Source: DASUBV01 sp035763085 (GTDB lineage Bacteria > Actinomycetota > Actinomycetes > Streptosporangiales > Streptosporangiaceae). From it: DNA of 17,365 nt. Made by a program: the position numbers and the translations under genes. The stretch is taken from contig DASUBV010000362.1 in the NCBI GenBank assembly GCA_035763085.1, positions 1 through 17,365 of the forward strand. Reading direction: 5' to 3'. The notes beneath the pieces were generated by a model. That model was not told the origin of the DNA, searched no databases, and worked only from the letters and a program-made list of their open reading frames with translations. Of this stretch, positions 1-6,596 are shown piece after piece. The number at the start of each line of letters is the position of its first letter. Position 1 is the first letter of the stretch.

Positions 1-339
1 GCGGTCGCCGACCGCGTCCGCCGCCTGGAGGACACCGGGGTGGTCAGCTACCGGGCCGAGATCGAGCCGCGCGCGCTCGGCTACCCGGTCTGCACGCTGG
101 TGCGGGTCAGCCCGTCCAGCGGCAATCTGCACCAGATCCCGCTGCTGGCCCGCGGGATCCCCGGCGTGACCGAGTGCTACCGGGTCACCGGGGATGACTG
201 CTACGTGATCAAGCTCTACCTGCGGAGCATGGATGACCTGGAGGCCATTCTCGACCAGTTCGCCCCGCTCGGCCGGACCACCACCTCGATCATGCACTCC
301 GCCCCGGTCCCCCGCCGCCCGCTCCCGCTCGACGGCTGA
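1..339 (+). CDS. Lrp/AsnC-family transcriptional regulator, C-terminal part (5' end outside window)
   Basis: The reading frame is open from base 1 to the TGA at 337-339, giving 112 visible residues; the true start lies upstream of the window. The first residues (RVRRLEDTGVVSYRAEIEP) match the end of the Lrp/AsnC winged helix-turn-helix and its linker. The rest is a RAM (ligand-binding, oligomerisation) domain, with the usual pattern of GIPGVTECYRVTGDDCYVIKL followed by a final helix and strand. Such proteins are small DNA-binding regulators that respond to amino acids or related metabolites. The target cannot be read from this fragment; the neighbour is a convergent MFS exporter, with 104 bases between the two stop codons. 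An in-frame GTG at 40 could be mistaken for a start, but the homologous sequence before it shows the gene is cut by the window edge. Confidence 0.9.
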   Translation, partial: AVADRVRRLEDTGVVSYRAEIEPRALGYPVCTLVRVSPSSGNLHQIPLLARGIPGVTECYRVTGDDCYVIKLYLRSMDDLEAILDQFAPLGRTTTSIMHSAPVPRRPLPLDG

Positions 340-443
340 CGCCGCGCTGCGGAGCACCCGCGACCCCGCCGGCCAGCGCGATCGCCAGCGGCCAGGACAC
401 GCTGCGGCCAGGGTGCCGCCGGCTGCCGGCCGCCGGGCAGTGA

Positions 444-1805
444 CTAGGAGGCCGGGACCTCGCCAGGCTGAGCCGCACCGGCCCCGGCCCCGCCAGCAGG
501 CGCCGCGCCCGGCGCCTGCTCCGCCTGGTAGGTGCGCTCGTCGTAGCGCCACATCAGCGGCAGCACGGCCACCACCGCGGCGGCGCCCGCCAGGCAGGCC
601 AGGCCGCCCGACACGACCGAGACCCGGATCGACCCGGTGAGCGAGGCGGCCAGGCCGGACTCCAGGTCGCCCAGCGGCTGGCCGGTGGTGTAGCTGATCA
701 TCTCCAGCCCGGCCAGCCGGCCGCGCAGCCGGGACGGGATGGTCTGGTTCCACAGCGTCGTCCGGAACACGCCGCTGACCATGTCGGCTCCGCCGGCCGC
801 GGCCAGCGCGGCGACGGCCCACCACAGGTTCGCGGCGAGGCCGAACGCGGCGATGGCCAGCCCCCAGCCGCAGACGGCCACCGCGATGGCCCGGCCGTGC
901 CGGTGGATGTGCCGGGTCCACCCGCTGGTCGCGCTGACCAGCAGAGCGCCGGCACCGGGCGCGGCGTACAGCAGGCCGAGCACTTCCGGGCCGCCGAGCC
1001 GGGCCGCGAACGCCGGGAACACCGCGTACGGTGCCCCGAAGAACATCGCGGCGATGTCGATCAGGTAGCTGCCCAGGATCTCCTGGCGGCTGCGGACGTA
1101 CCGGATGCCCTCGGCCAGGCTGCGGAGACTGGGCCGGTCAGCCTCGGGCGCGGGCGGGAACGAGCTCAGCCTGCTGAACGCCGCCAGGGCGATCAGGCTG
1201 GTGGCGGCATCGATCCAGAACGCCGCCGGCAGGCCGGCCGCGGCGATGAGCACGCCGCCCAGCAGCGGGCCGGCCAGCTCGGCCGCGTTCGAGGTCAGGC
1301 CGCTGAGCGCGGCCGCGGCGGACAGGTCATCGCGCGGCACCAGCTGCGGCACCAGCGCGTCCACCGACGGGCGCTGCAGGCCGAAGCCGGCCACCGCGAC
1401 GACGCTGACCACGAACAGCAGCCAGACCTGGTGCCAGAGCGCGGCGTTGACGGCCAGCACGGCGGCCGACACCGCGCCGATGACCTCGGCGGCCAGGATC
1501 ATGACCCGCCGGTCCGCGGCGTCGGCGAGCAGCCCGCCCAGCAGGGCCGACAGCACCAGCGGCACCAGCTCGGTGAAGCTCAGCAGGCCGACGACCAGCG
1601 TGGAGTGGGTGAGATGGAAGGCCTGGTAGGGCAGCGCGATGAAGGTGATCATCGAGCCGGCCATGCTGGCGCCCTGCCCGGCATACAGGCGGCGGTAGTC
1701 GGCGGAGTGCCGCAGCGGCGTGATGTCGGGGCGGATCCGGCGCAGGACCTGCCGCACGGCGCCCCCGCGGCCCTGCGGCCGTTCCTGGCCGGGGCTAGTC
1801 ATCAT
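444..1805 (-). CDS. MFS transporter, EntS-like exporter family
   Basis: This is a 453-residue integral membrane protein with about 12 hydrophobic segments. After a basic cytoplasmic N-terminus it shows the MFS_3/EntS-type start (RHSADYRRLYAGQGASMAGS). The loop between helices 2 and 3 carries the MFS motif A pattern (GGLLADAADRRVMIL). Family members are proton-driven exporters of siderophores, drugs or other small molecules; the substrate here is unknown. I prefer the ATG at 1803-1805 because a GGAGA ribosome-binding sequence lies 12 bases upstream. The frame stays open to an ATG at 1835, which would add ten residues (MSCWWRQALV) that do not look like family sequence. The gene is divergent from the GNAT acetyltransferase and convergent with the Lrp fragment. 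The C-terminal tail is rich in Ala, Gly and Pro. Confidence 0.88.
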   Translation of the reverse strand: MMTSPGQERPQGRGGAVRQVLRRIRPDITPLRHSADYRRLYAGQGASMAGSMITFIALPYQAFHLTHSTLVVGLLSFTELVPLVLSALLGGLLADAADRRVMILAAEVIGAVSAAVLAVNAALWHQVWLLFVVSVVAVAGFGLQRPSVDALVPQLVPRDDLSAAAALSGLTSNAAELAGPLLGGVLIAAAGLPAAFWIDAATSLIALAAFSRLSSFPPAPEADRPSLRSLAEGIRYVRSRQEILGSYLIDIAAMFFGAPYAVFPAFAARLGGPEVLGLLYAAPGAGALLVSATSGWTRHIHRHGRAIAVAVCGWGLAIAAFGLAANLWWAVAALAAAGGADMVSGVFRTTLWNQTIPSRLRGRLAGLEMISYTTGQPLGDLESGLAASLTGSIRVSVVSGGLACLAGAAAVVAVLPLMWRYDERTYQAEQAPGAAPAGGAGAGAAQPGEVPAS

Positions 1806-1881
1806 GACCAGCGCTTGTCTCCACCAGCAGGACATGCTGCCCGATCCAGGTCAGCCGGTCCACAGGTTTTCCAGGTGCGCC

Positions 1882-1903
1882 GGGTGCCGCCCGCCTGGCA
1901 CCC
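1882..1903. promoter_or_regulatory. Inverted repeat upstream of the acetyltransferase (possible operator or 5' hairpin)
   Basis: GGGTGCC (1882-1888) and GGCACCC (1897-1903) form a perfect 7-base inverted repeat with an 8-base spacer. It ends 7 bases before the ATG at 1911, inside the 105-base gap between the divergent MFS and GNAT genes. It could be a repressor site or, if transcribed, a hairpin that masks the start. No clear Shine-Dalgarno sequence is seen before the ATG. The role is inferred from position only. Confidence 0.3.
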
Positions 1904-1910
1904 TGACGGC

Positions 1911-2546
1911 ATGGACATGACCGCCTGGCCGCTGTTCGGCCTCCGGCTGCGCTGCCGCGACGTGACCCTGCGGCTGGTCCGCGAGAGCGACCTGGCCCGC
2001 CTGGCGGCGATCGTGCCCGGCGACTGGGAGGACAACCCGCACAGCGAGCGCTTCGCCGGGCTCGATGCCGCGCAGAACCGGCTGCGGCTGCAGTATCAGG
2101 AGTACTGGCGGGCGCTCGGCACCTGGTCCCCGGCCTCCTGGCAGCTGCCGATGGCCGTGGAGCACGCCGGCGCCGTGGTCGGGGTCCAGCAGCTGGAGGC
2201 CGAGAACTTCCCGGTGCTGCGCACGGTCGACTCCGGGTCCTGGCTGGTCCGCGAGGTGCGGGGCCGGGGCGTCGGCGTCGCGATGCGGATGGCCGTGCTC
2301 GGCCTGGCCTTCGATCACCTCGCCGCGCTGGCCGCGGTGACCTCGGCTGACCTGGATAACGGGGCCTCGCTCGGCGTCTCGCGCCGCATCGGCTACGCCG
2401 ACAACGGCACCGGGCTGGTCGACTCCGGGCACGGCCCGCTCGAGCTGCAGTACCTGCGGCTGACCGCCGCGCAGTGGCAGGCCGCCGGGCACGGCCGCGA
2501 GGTGAGCGTGACCGGCCTTGAGCCCTGCCGCCCGTGGTTCGGGTAG
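1911..2546 (+). CDS. GNAT-family N-acetyltransferase (RimJ/RimL-like)
   Basis: This 211-residue protein looks like the Acetyltransf_3 (RimJ/RimL) branch of the GNAT fold. It has an N-terminal strand followed by LRLVRESDLARLAAI, a central strand region (AVVGVQQLEAENFPVLRTVDSGSWL in pieces) and the acetyl-CoA pyrophosphate loop RGRGVGVAMRMAVLGLAF at roughly residues 119-136. Late in the protein comes the typical DNGASLGVSRRIGYADNGTG segment, where GNAT proteins carry the Asn of the CoA-binding fold. The acceptor could be a protein N-terminus, an amino group on a small molecule or an antibiotic; nothing in the sequence decides this. The same frame is open far upstream, but the recognisable fold begins only at this ATG (a second ATG is at 1917). 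It ends 37 bases from the convergent corA-like gene. Confidence 0.85.
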   Translation: MDMTAWPLFGLRLRCRDVTLRLVRESDLARLAAIVPGDWEDNPHSERFAGLDAAQNRLRLQYQEYWRALGTWSPASWQLPMAVEHAGAVVGVQQLEAENFPVLRTVDSGSWLVREVRGRGVGVAMRMAVLGLAFDHLAALAAVTSADLDNGASLGVSRRIGYADNGTGLVDSGHGPLELQYLRLTAAQWQAAGHGREVSVTGLEPCRPWFG

Positions 2547-2583
2547 CCCCCGTGCCCCGGGGCCCGGCTGGCAGCTGGCCCGG

Positions 2584-3606
2584 CTAGCCCCGTGGCTCGG
2601 CCAGCGCCGGGGCCGCCTCCGCCCGGGGCCGGCTGCGCCGCAGCCACCAGTACAGCAGCGCCAGCGGCACCACCAGGCCGCCGATGCCGAAGATGAGGAA
2701 CGCCACGAAGGTGTCCACGTGGCCGACCAGCCAGCTGAAGTTCTGCCCGAAGAAGCCGGTCACGAAGGTCAGCGGCAGGAACACCGTGGCCAGGATCGTC
2801 AGCTGCTCCATGGTGGCGTTCTGCCGGACGCTGACCCTGGTCTGCTCGACGGAGATCACCGCCATGTTGGCCTCCAGGACAGTGCCCAGCAGGTCACGCT
2901 GGGCGGCCACCTCCTCATCGACCAGCAGCACGTGATCCTGGACGTCGCGCAGGTACGGCTGCAGCTCCGGCCCGGCGGCCCGCTCGACGGCAGCCACGAC
3001 CGTCAGCAGCGGGTGGACGGCGCGGTAGAAGTCGGTGGCCTCGCGGCGCAGCGAGTAGATCCGCTCGGTCGGCGCGACGGTCCCCGAGAACACCGTCGCC
3101 TCGATCTGGTCGATGTCGCGCTCCACCTCCGCCACGACCGGCGCGTACCCGTCCACGACCACGTCCAGGACGGCCCACAGCGCCGACATGCTGCCCGCCT
3201 TGACCAGCTCGGGCCGCTGCTCCAGCCGCTGCCGTGCCCCGCGCAGCCCGCTGGCCACCCCCTGCCGGACCGTGATCACGAATTTGGGCGCCAGGAACAC
3301 GCTGATCTCGCCGAACTCGACCTCCTCAGCCCGGTCGTCGTAGCGGGCGGTCCGCAGGATCACCAGCCGCACGCCCGACTCGTAGGCCTCCACCTTCGGC
3401 CGCAGGTGCAGCGACTGCGCGTCCTCGACGGCCAGCTCGTGCAGCCCGAACGCCGCGCGGACCTCGTCCATCTCGGCCGCGGTGGGCTCGAACATGCCCA
3501 GCCAGACAAAGCCATCCTGCTGGCACGCGCGCGCCGCCTCGGACAGCGAGACCGCGCCGTCCTCCTGCCGGCGTCCGTCCCGGTAATGGGCACAGTCGAT
3601 GATCAT
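2584..3606 (-). CDS. CorA-family divalent-cation transporter with GQN variant motif
   Basis: This 340-residue protein has the CorA layout: an N-terminal soluble alpha/beta domain (about residues 1-150), a long helix bundle (150-265) and two C-terminal membrane helices (about 270-288 and 299-321). It ends in a short basic tail. CorA proteins form pentameric Mg2+/Co2+ or Ni2+ channels. The loop after the first membrane helix normally reads GMN; here it is FFGQNFSW, with GQN at 287-289 (codon CAG). The ATG at 3604-3606 is chosen because an AGGAG sits 8 bases upstream at 3615-3619; a GTG at 3615 in the same frame would overlap that ribosome-binding site. The N-terminus MIIDCAHYRDGRR supports this start. 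Transport of a divalent cation is likely, but which ion is uncertain because of the motif change. Confidence 0.9.
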   Translation of the reverse strand: MIIDCAHYRDGRRQEDGAVSLSEAARACQQDGFVWLGMFEPTAAEMDEVRAAFGLHELAVEDAQSLHLRPKVEAYESGVRLVILRTARYDDRAEEVEFGEISVFLAPKFVITVRQGVASGLRGARQRLEQRPELVKAGSMSALWAVLDVVVDGYAPVVAEVERDIDQIEATVFSGTVAPTERIYSLRREATDFYRAVHPLLTVVAAVERAAGPELQPYLRDVQDHVLLVDEEVAAQRDLLGTVLEANMAVISVEQTRVSVRQNATMEQLTILATVFLPLTFVTGFFGQNFSWLVGHVDTFVAFLIFGIGGLVVPLALLYWWLRRSRPRAEAAPALAEPRG

Positions 3607-3614
3607 CGGGGGCA

Positions 3615-3619
3615 CTCCT
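3615..3619 (-). promoter_or_regulatory. Ribosome-binding site that sets the corA-like start
   Basis: The minus strand reads AGGAG here, 8 bases before the ATG at 3606. This favours that ATG over the in-frame GTG at 3615, which would begin inside the site. Confidence 0.7.
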
Positions 3620-3709
3620 GTCGCAGCGGGCCAGCAGGGCGGTTGTCCGCTGCCAGCATGACCGAGTCAGGCCCCGTCAGGAAGGCCGCCGCGGGCGCCC
3701 GGACGGCAT

Positions 3710-3730
3710 CCCGGGCACACCCCGCCCGGG
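3710..3730. terminator. GC-rich hairpin downstream of lgt, possible terminator
   Basis: CCCGGG (3710-3715) and CCCGGG (3725-3730) can pair across a 9-base loop in the 271-base gap between lgt and corA. A second pairable element, GCCGGCGCC repeated at 3771-3779 and 3782-3790, lies nearer the lgt stop. Neither is followed by a T tract, so termination is a guess based on position and stem strength. I see nothing else in this gap. Confidence 0.25.
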
Positions 3731-3877
3731 TCACCCGCAGGCCCGGAAAACTTCGGCAAATCGGGCACGGGCCGGCGCCATGCCGGCGCCGTCCGGGCCG
3801 AGGGGCCTGCGACGAGGGCAGGCGGGCCGCCCGGGCAGCCCGCCGGCTCGCGGGCAGCCCCGGCCGCGGCAGCCCCG

Positions 3878-4909
3878 TTACTTGTCGGCGGCCCGGGCCG
3901 AGACCGCGCTGGCGCCGCCCGGCCCCGGCGGCTGGCTGCCCTGCCCGCCGCTGCCGCTGCGGCCCGCGCCCTGGCCCGCGTCCGCGTCGTCGCCGGTGCC
4001 GCCGTCTGTTCCGCGCCCGTCATCGGCCCCGGCGCTGCCGGCCGGGCCCGCCGCCTCCGGCTCCCCGCTGTCGTCAGGCGGCGGCATGGCGGACGGGAAC
4101 GGCCCGGTGCGGCGCTGGATCAGCACGAACCAGACCAGCCCGGCGATCACCCCGGCCGTGGCGACGTAGAAGTTCAGCCGCAGGCCCAGGAAGTGCTCGG
4201 AGGAGTCAATCCGCAGCGACTCCTCGAAAATCCGGAACGCCGAGTACCCGGCGACGTAGAGCGCGAACAGGCCCGGCGGCCGGATCCGCCGGTGGTGCCC
4301 GAGCCAGACCAGCAGCGCGGCCAGGGCCAGGTCCCAGATGATCTCGTACAAGAAGGTGGGCTGGAAGGTCGCGAAGGCGCCGTAGCCGTCGGGCCGGTGC
4401 GGCCTGGAGATCTCCAGCGCCCAGGGCAGCGTGCTCGGATGGCCGAACAGCTCCTGGTTGAAGTAGTTGCCGACGCGGCCCACGGCCTGGGCGACCAGCA
4501 GCGCGGGCGCGATGGCGTTGGCGAACACGGCCGCGCTGGCGCCGGTCCGGCGCACCCGCCAGATCCCGGCTGCCGCGCCCGCCGCGATGCCGCCCCAGAT
4601 GCCCAGGCCGCCCGACCACACCGCGAACACGCCCCACCAGTGCGGCGGGATGTCGCCCGGCGTGGTGATGTCGAAGTAAATCCGGCCGCCGATGATGCCG
4701 GCCGGCACGGCCCAGGTGGCCACGTCGGCCACCAGCGCCGGGGCGCCGCCCGCCGCCTGCCACCGGCGCCGGGTGATGTAGATGGCCAGGGCGATCCCGA
4801 CCACGTACATCAGGCCGTAGAAGTGCACGAACAGCGGCCCGACGTAGAAGCCGTTATCCGGGGGGCTCGGCAGGAAGCTCAGCGGCATGCCGGCGGCGTG
4901 GGGCTCCAT
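3878..4909 (-). CDS. lgt: Prolipoprotein diacylglyceryl transferase
   Basis: This is the inner-membrane enzyme that transfers diacylglycerol from phosphatidylglycerol to the lipobox Cys of prelipoproteins, the first step of lipoprotein maturation. The family signature is clear: GRVGNYFNQELFG near residues 144-156, where the Arg after the first Gly matches the essential Arg of E. coli Lgt. The early FYGLMYVVGIALA helix, GIIGGRIYF and the late AGYSAFRIFEESLR segment also fit. The segment that reads HGG in E. coli is WSGGLGIWGG here. About 65 C-terminal residues form a Gly/Asp/Ser/Pro-rich cytoplasmic tail. An ATG at 4915 is in frame, but a TACGCT -10 element ends 7 bases before the ATG at 4909, suggesting a leaderless start there; a third ATG lies at 4888. 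The lipoprotein of the ABC operon at 12944-14185 would be one of its substrates. Confidence 0.95.
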   Translation of the reverse strand: MEPHAAGMPLSFLPSPPDNGFYVGPLFVHFYGLMYVVGIALAIYITRRRWQAAGGAPALVADVATWAVPAGIIGGRIYFDITTPGDIPPHWWGVFAVWSGGLGIWGGIAAGAAAGIWRVRRTGASAAVFANAIAPALLVAQAVGRVGNYFNQELFGHPSTLPWALEISRPHRPDGYGAFATFQPTFLYEIIWDLALAALLVWLGHHRRIRPPGLFALYVAGYSAFRIFEESLRIDSSEHFLGLRLNFYVATAGVIAGLVWFVLIQRRTGPFPSAMPPPDDSGEPEAAGPAGSAGADDGRGTDGGTGDDADAGQGAGRSGSGGQGSQPPGPGGASAVSARAADK

Positions 4910-4916
4910 GCCCATG

Positions 4917-4922
4917 AGCGTA
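4917..4922 (-). promoter_or_regulatory. Putative -10 box for leaderless lgt transcript
   Basis: The minus strand reads TACGCT, matching the actinobacterial TAnnnT -10 pattern. It ends 7 bases before the lgt ATG at 4909, so transcription would begin at or next to the start codon. No Shine-Dalgarno sequence is seen. No strong -35 is visible. Confidence 0.4.
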
Positions 4923-4970
4923 TGCCCAGCGCGAGGGTGTGCTGACAGGACCCGCGTAAAACGGGCGGGC

Positions 4971-4976
4971 TAGCAT
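4971..4976 (+). promoter_or_regulatory. Putative -10 box for leaderless methyltransferase transcript
   Basis: TAGCAT fits TAnnnT and ends 7 bases before the ATG at 4984. No ribosome-binding site precedes either candidate ATG (4975 or 4984), which supports a leaderless transcript starting at 4984. A -35 is not clear: a CTGACA at 4942-4947 is too far away (23-base spacer). Confidence 0.4.
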
Positions 4977-4983
4977 GGCGTTG

Positions 4984-5643
4984 ATGAGCGGCCGCAGCGC
5001 ACTTTTCAGCCAGGACGTGCAGGACTACCTCGACGCGCACAGCGCGCCGCCCGACCCGGTGCTGACGGCGCTGGCGGCCGAGACCGCCGGGCGCTTTCCC
5101 GGCCCGTCCGGCATGCAGATCGGCCCGGACCAGGGCGCGCTGATGACCATCCTGACCAGGCTGACCGGGGCCGTCCGGGCCGTGGAGGTCGGCACCTTCA
5201 CCGGCTACTCGGCCATCTGCATCGCCCGCGGGCTGGCCGACGGCGGCAGGCTGACCTGCTGTGACGTCAGCGAGGAGTGGACGTCACTGGCCCGCGAGTA
5301 CTGGCAGAAGGCGGGCCTGGCCGACCGGATCGAGCTGCGGCTGGGCCCGGCCCTGGACACGCTCCGGGCGCTGCCCGCCGGCACCGCGCTGGACCTGTCG
5401 TTCATCGACGCCGACAAGGCCGGCTATATCGGCTACTGGGAGGAGATCGTGCCCCGGACCCGGCCCGGCGGCCTGATCCTGGCCGACAACACCCTGCGCG
5501 GCGGCCAGGTGGCCGATCCGGGCGCGACCGAGCAGCCGGTGGAGGTCATGCGGGCCTTCAACAACCACGCCGCCTCCGACGAGCGCGTCGACCTGGTGCT
5601 GCTGCCGATCGGGGACGGGCTCACCGTGGCCCGCCGCCGCTAG
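4984..5643 (+). CDS. Class I SAM-dependent O-methyltransferase (caffeoyl-CoA OMT/COMT-like)
   Basis: This 219-residue protein of the Methyltransf_3/COG4122 family probably moves a methyl group from S-adenosylmethionine to a catechol-type or other hydroxyl group. The SAM-binding motif I is EVGTFTGYSA (68-77), followed by the acidic strand end CCDVSEEW (about 92-99). The divalent-metal and active-site residues typical of cation-dependent O-methyltransferases are present: FIDADK (140-145) and ADN (167-169). The length matches the family. The real acceptor is unknown. The in-frame ATG at 4975 overlaps the proposed -10 box, so I place the start at 4984. The gene is divergent from lgt and convergent with the nitrilase-like gene, with 75 bases between stop codons. 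Confidence 0.9.
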   Translation: MSGRSALFSQDVQDYLDAHSAPPDPVLTALAAETAGRFPGPSGMQIGPDQGALMTILTRLTGAVRAVEVGTFTGYSAICIARGLADGGRLTCCDVSEEWTSLAREYWQKAGLADRIELRLGPALDTLRALPAGTALDLSFIDADKAGYIGYWEEIVPRTRPGGLILADNTLRGGQVADPGATEQPVEVMRAFNNHAASDERVDLVLLPIGDGLTVARRR

Positions 5644-5656
5644 GCAGCCGCGCGCC

Positions 5657-5672
5657 GCCCGGTCAGCCGGGC
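5657..5672. terminator. Hairpin between convergent methyltransferase and nitrilase genes
   Basis: GCCCGG and CCGGGC form a perfect 6-base stem with a TCAG loop, 13 bases past the methyltransferase stop codon. A perfect 14-base palindrome (CCGGCCCGGGCCGG) follows at 5695-5708 in the same gap. Together they could serve as a two-sided terminator, but no T tract follows. Confidence 0.35.
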
Positions 5673-5718
5673 AGCGTCCTTCCGCCGGCGTCACCCGGCC
5701 CGGGCCGGCCGTCTCGCC

Positions 5719-6555
5719 TCAGCCGTACAGGGCCGGGCGGCGGTCGCGGTGCGGGTCGTTGCGCGGGCTGGTCGCCTTGTCCCGGGCCCGGGCCAGGTCG
5801 CAGTCGGCGACCAGCAGCTCGGGCTCGCTGGCCCCGGCCGGGCCGGCCAGCGGGTAGCCGTCCGGGCCGGCGATCAGGCTGCCGCCCACCCAGCTGACGC
5901 CCCGCTCCTCGCCCACCCGGCAGGCGGCCGCCACGAACATCCGGTTGGCGAACGCCGCCGCCTGGACGTTGGCCACCACCATCGGCCGCTCCCCCGGCGG
6001 GACCGGATCGGCCGGCCAGTTGGTCGGCACGGCCAGCAGGTCGGCCCCGGCCAGCGCAGGCCGCCGCACCCACTCGGGGAACTCCACGTCGTAGCAGACC
6101 ATCATCGCGATCCGGCCGAACTCGGTGTCCACCACCGGCGGCGGCTCGCTGCCCGGCACGAAGAAATCGCTCTCGGCGTCCCACAGGTGGACCTTCCGGT
6201 ACACCGCGCGGACCCCGGCCGGGTCGGCCAGCACCGAGCTGTTGTAGACCTGCCCGTCGGCACCCAGCTCGGCAAAGCCGCCGACAATGACCAGGTGGCG
6301 GCGCGCGGCCAGGTCCGCCCACTCGGTCACGGTGGGCCCGTCGGCGGGCTCGGCCAGGGCCCGCGCCTCGGCCGCGGACTCGAACACATACCCCGACGGC
6401 GTGAGCTCGGGAAGCACGATGATCCGGGCGCCCTCATCGGCCGCCCGGAGCGCAGCGCGGAGGGCCGCGGAGCGGTTGCCGACGACCTTTCCGACGGCCA
6501 GGCCGACCTGGCAGGCGGCGACACGTACCAGATGGTTATCGAATGCTGCGCGCAC
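5719..6555 (-). CDS. Carbon-nitrogen hydrolase (nitrilase superfamily), amidase-like
   Basis: This 278-residue protein hydrolyses a carbon-nitrogen bond, most likely an amide or N-carbamoyl group. The Glu-Lys-Cys catalytic triad of the superfamily is visible: Glu50 in VLPELTPSGY, Lys121 in YRKVHLW and Cys154 in MMVCYDVEFPEW. The following Glu in that last motif is also conserved in the family. The first strand VRVAACQVG is the usual N-terminus; the GTG at 6553-6555 adds a short 9-residue lead, and no ATG or GTG lies closer. The length fits soluble amidases, and the exact substrate cannot be told from sequence. A TAGGGT -10 box lies 6 bases upstream of the GTG, suggesting a leaderless message. 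It is divergent from the VOC gene with only 41 bases between starts. Confidence 0.9.
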   Translation of the reverse strand: MRAAFDNHLVRVAACQVGLAVGKVVGNRSAALRAALRAADEGARIIVLPELTPSGYVFESAAEARALAEPADGPTVTEWADLAARRHLVIVGGFAELGADGQVYNSSVLADPAGVRAVYRKVHLWDAESDFFVPGSEPPPVVDTEFGRIAMMVCYDVEFPEWVRRPALAGADLLAVPTNWPADPVPPGERPMVVANVQAAAFANRMFVAAACRVGEERGVSWVGGSLIAGPDGYPLAGPAGASEPELLVADCDLARARDKATSPRNDPHRDRRPALYG

Positions 6556-6561
6556 AGGGCC

Positions 6562-6567
6562 ACCCTA
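6562..6567 (-). promoter_or_regulatory. Putative -10 box, leaderless nitrilase-like gene
   Basis: The minus strand reads TAGGGT, which matches TAnnnT and ends 6 bases before the GTG start at 6555. The 41-base gap to the divergent VOC gene leaves little room for a leader in this direction. Confidence 0.4.
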
Positions 6568-6582
6568 GCGGTGCGGTATCGC

Positions 6583-6588
6583 TACGAT
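6583..6588 (+). promoter_or_regulatory. Putative -10 box, leaderless VOC gene
   Basis: TACGAT matches the TAnnnT -10 pattern very well and ends 8 bases before the ATG at 6597. No Shine-Dalgarno sequence is present. With the opposite -10 box at 6562-6567 it makes a compact divergent promoter pair. Confidence 0.5.
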
Positions 6589-6596
6589 GTCGCGCT

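Noticed and set aside
897..1910. Long plus-strand open frame upstream of the GNAT protein that could suggest a 549-residue fusion.
   Set aside because: The upstream part lies opposite the MFS gene, has no family resemblance and is very Arg/Gln/Gly/Ala-rich, as expected of a GC-rich shadow frame. The acetyltransferase fold begins at 1911.
2547..2583. Bidirectional terminator between the convergent GNAT and corA-like genes.
   Set aside because: The 37-base gap holds self-complementary GC sequence (GCCCCGGGGC), but it has no loop or T tract and such palindromes are common by chance at this GC content.
12..5900. Many other open frames over 60 codons on the opposite strand or in other frames of real genes across the window.
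   Set aside because: They are Arg/Pro/Gly/Ala-rich, lack recognisable domains and lie fully inside convincing genes. This is the usual effect of very high GC content.
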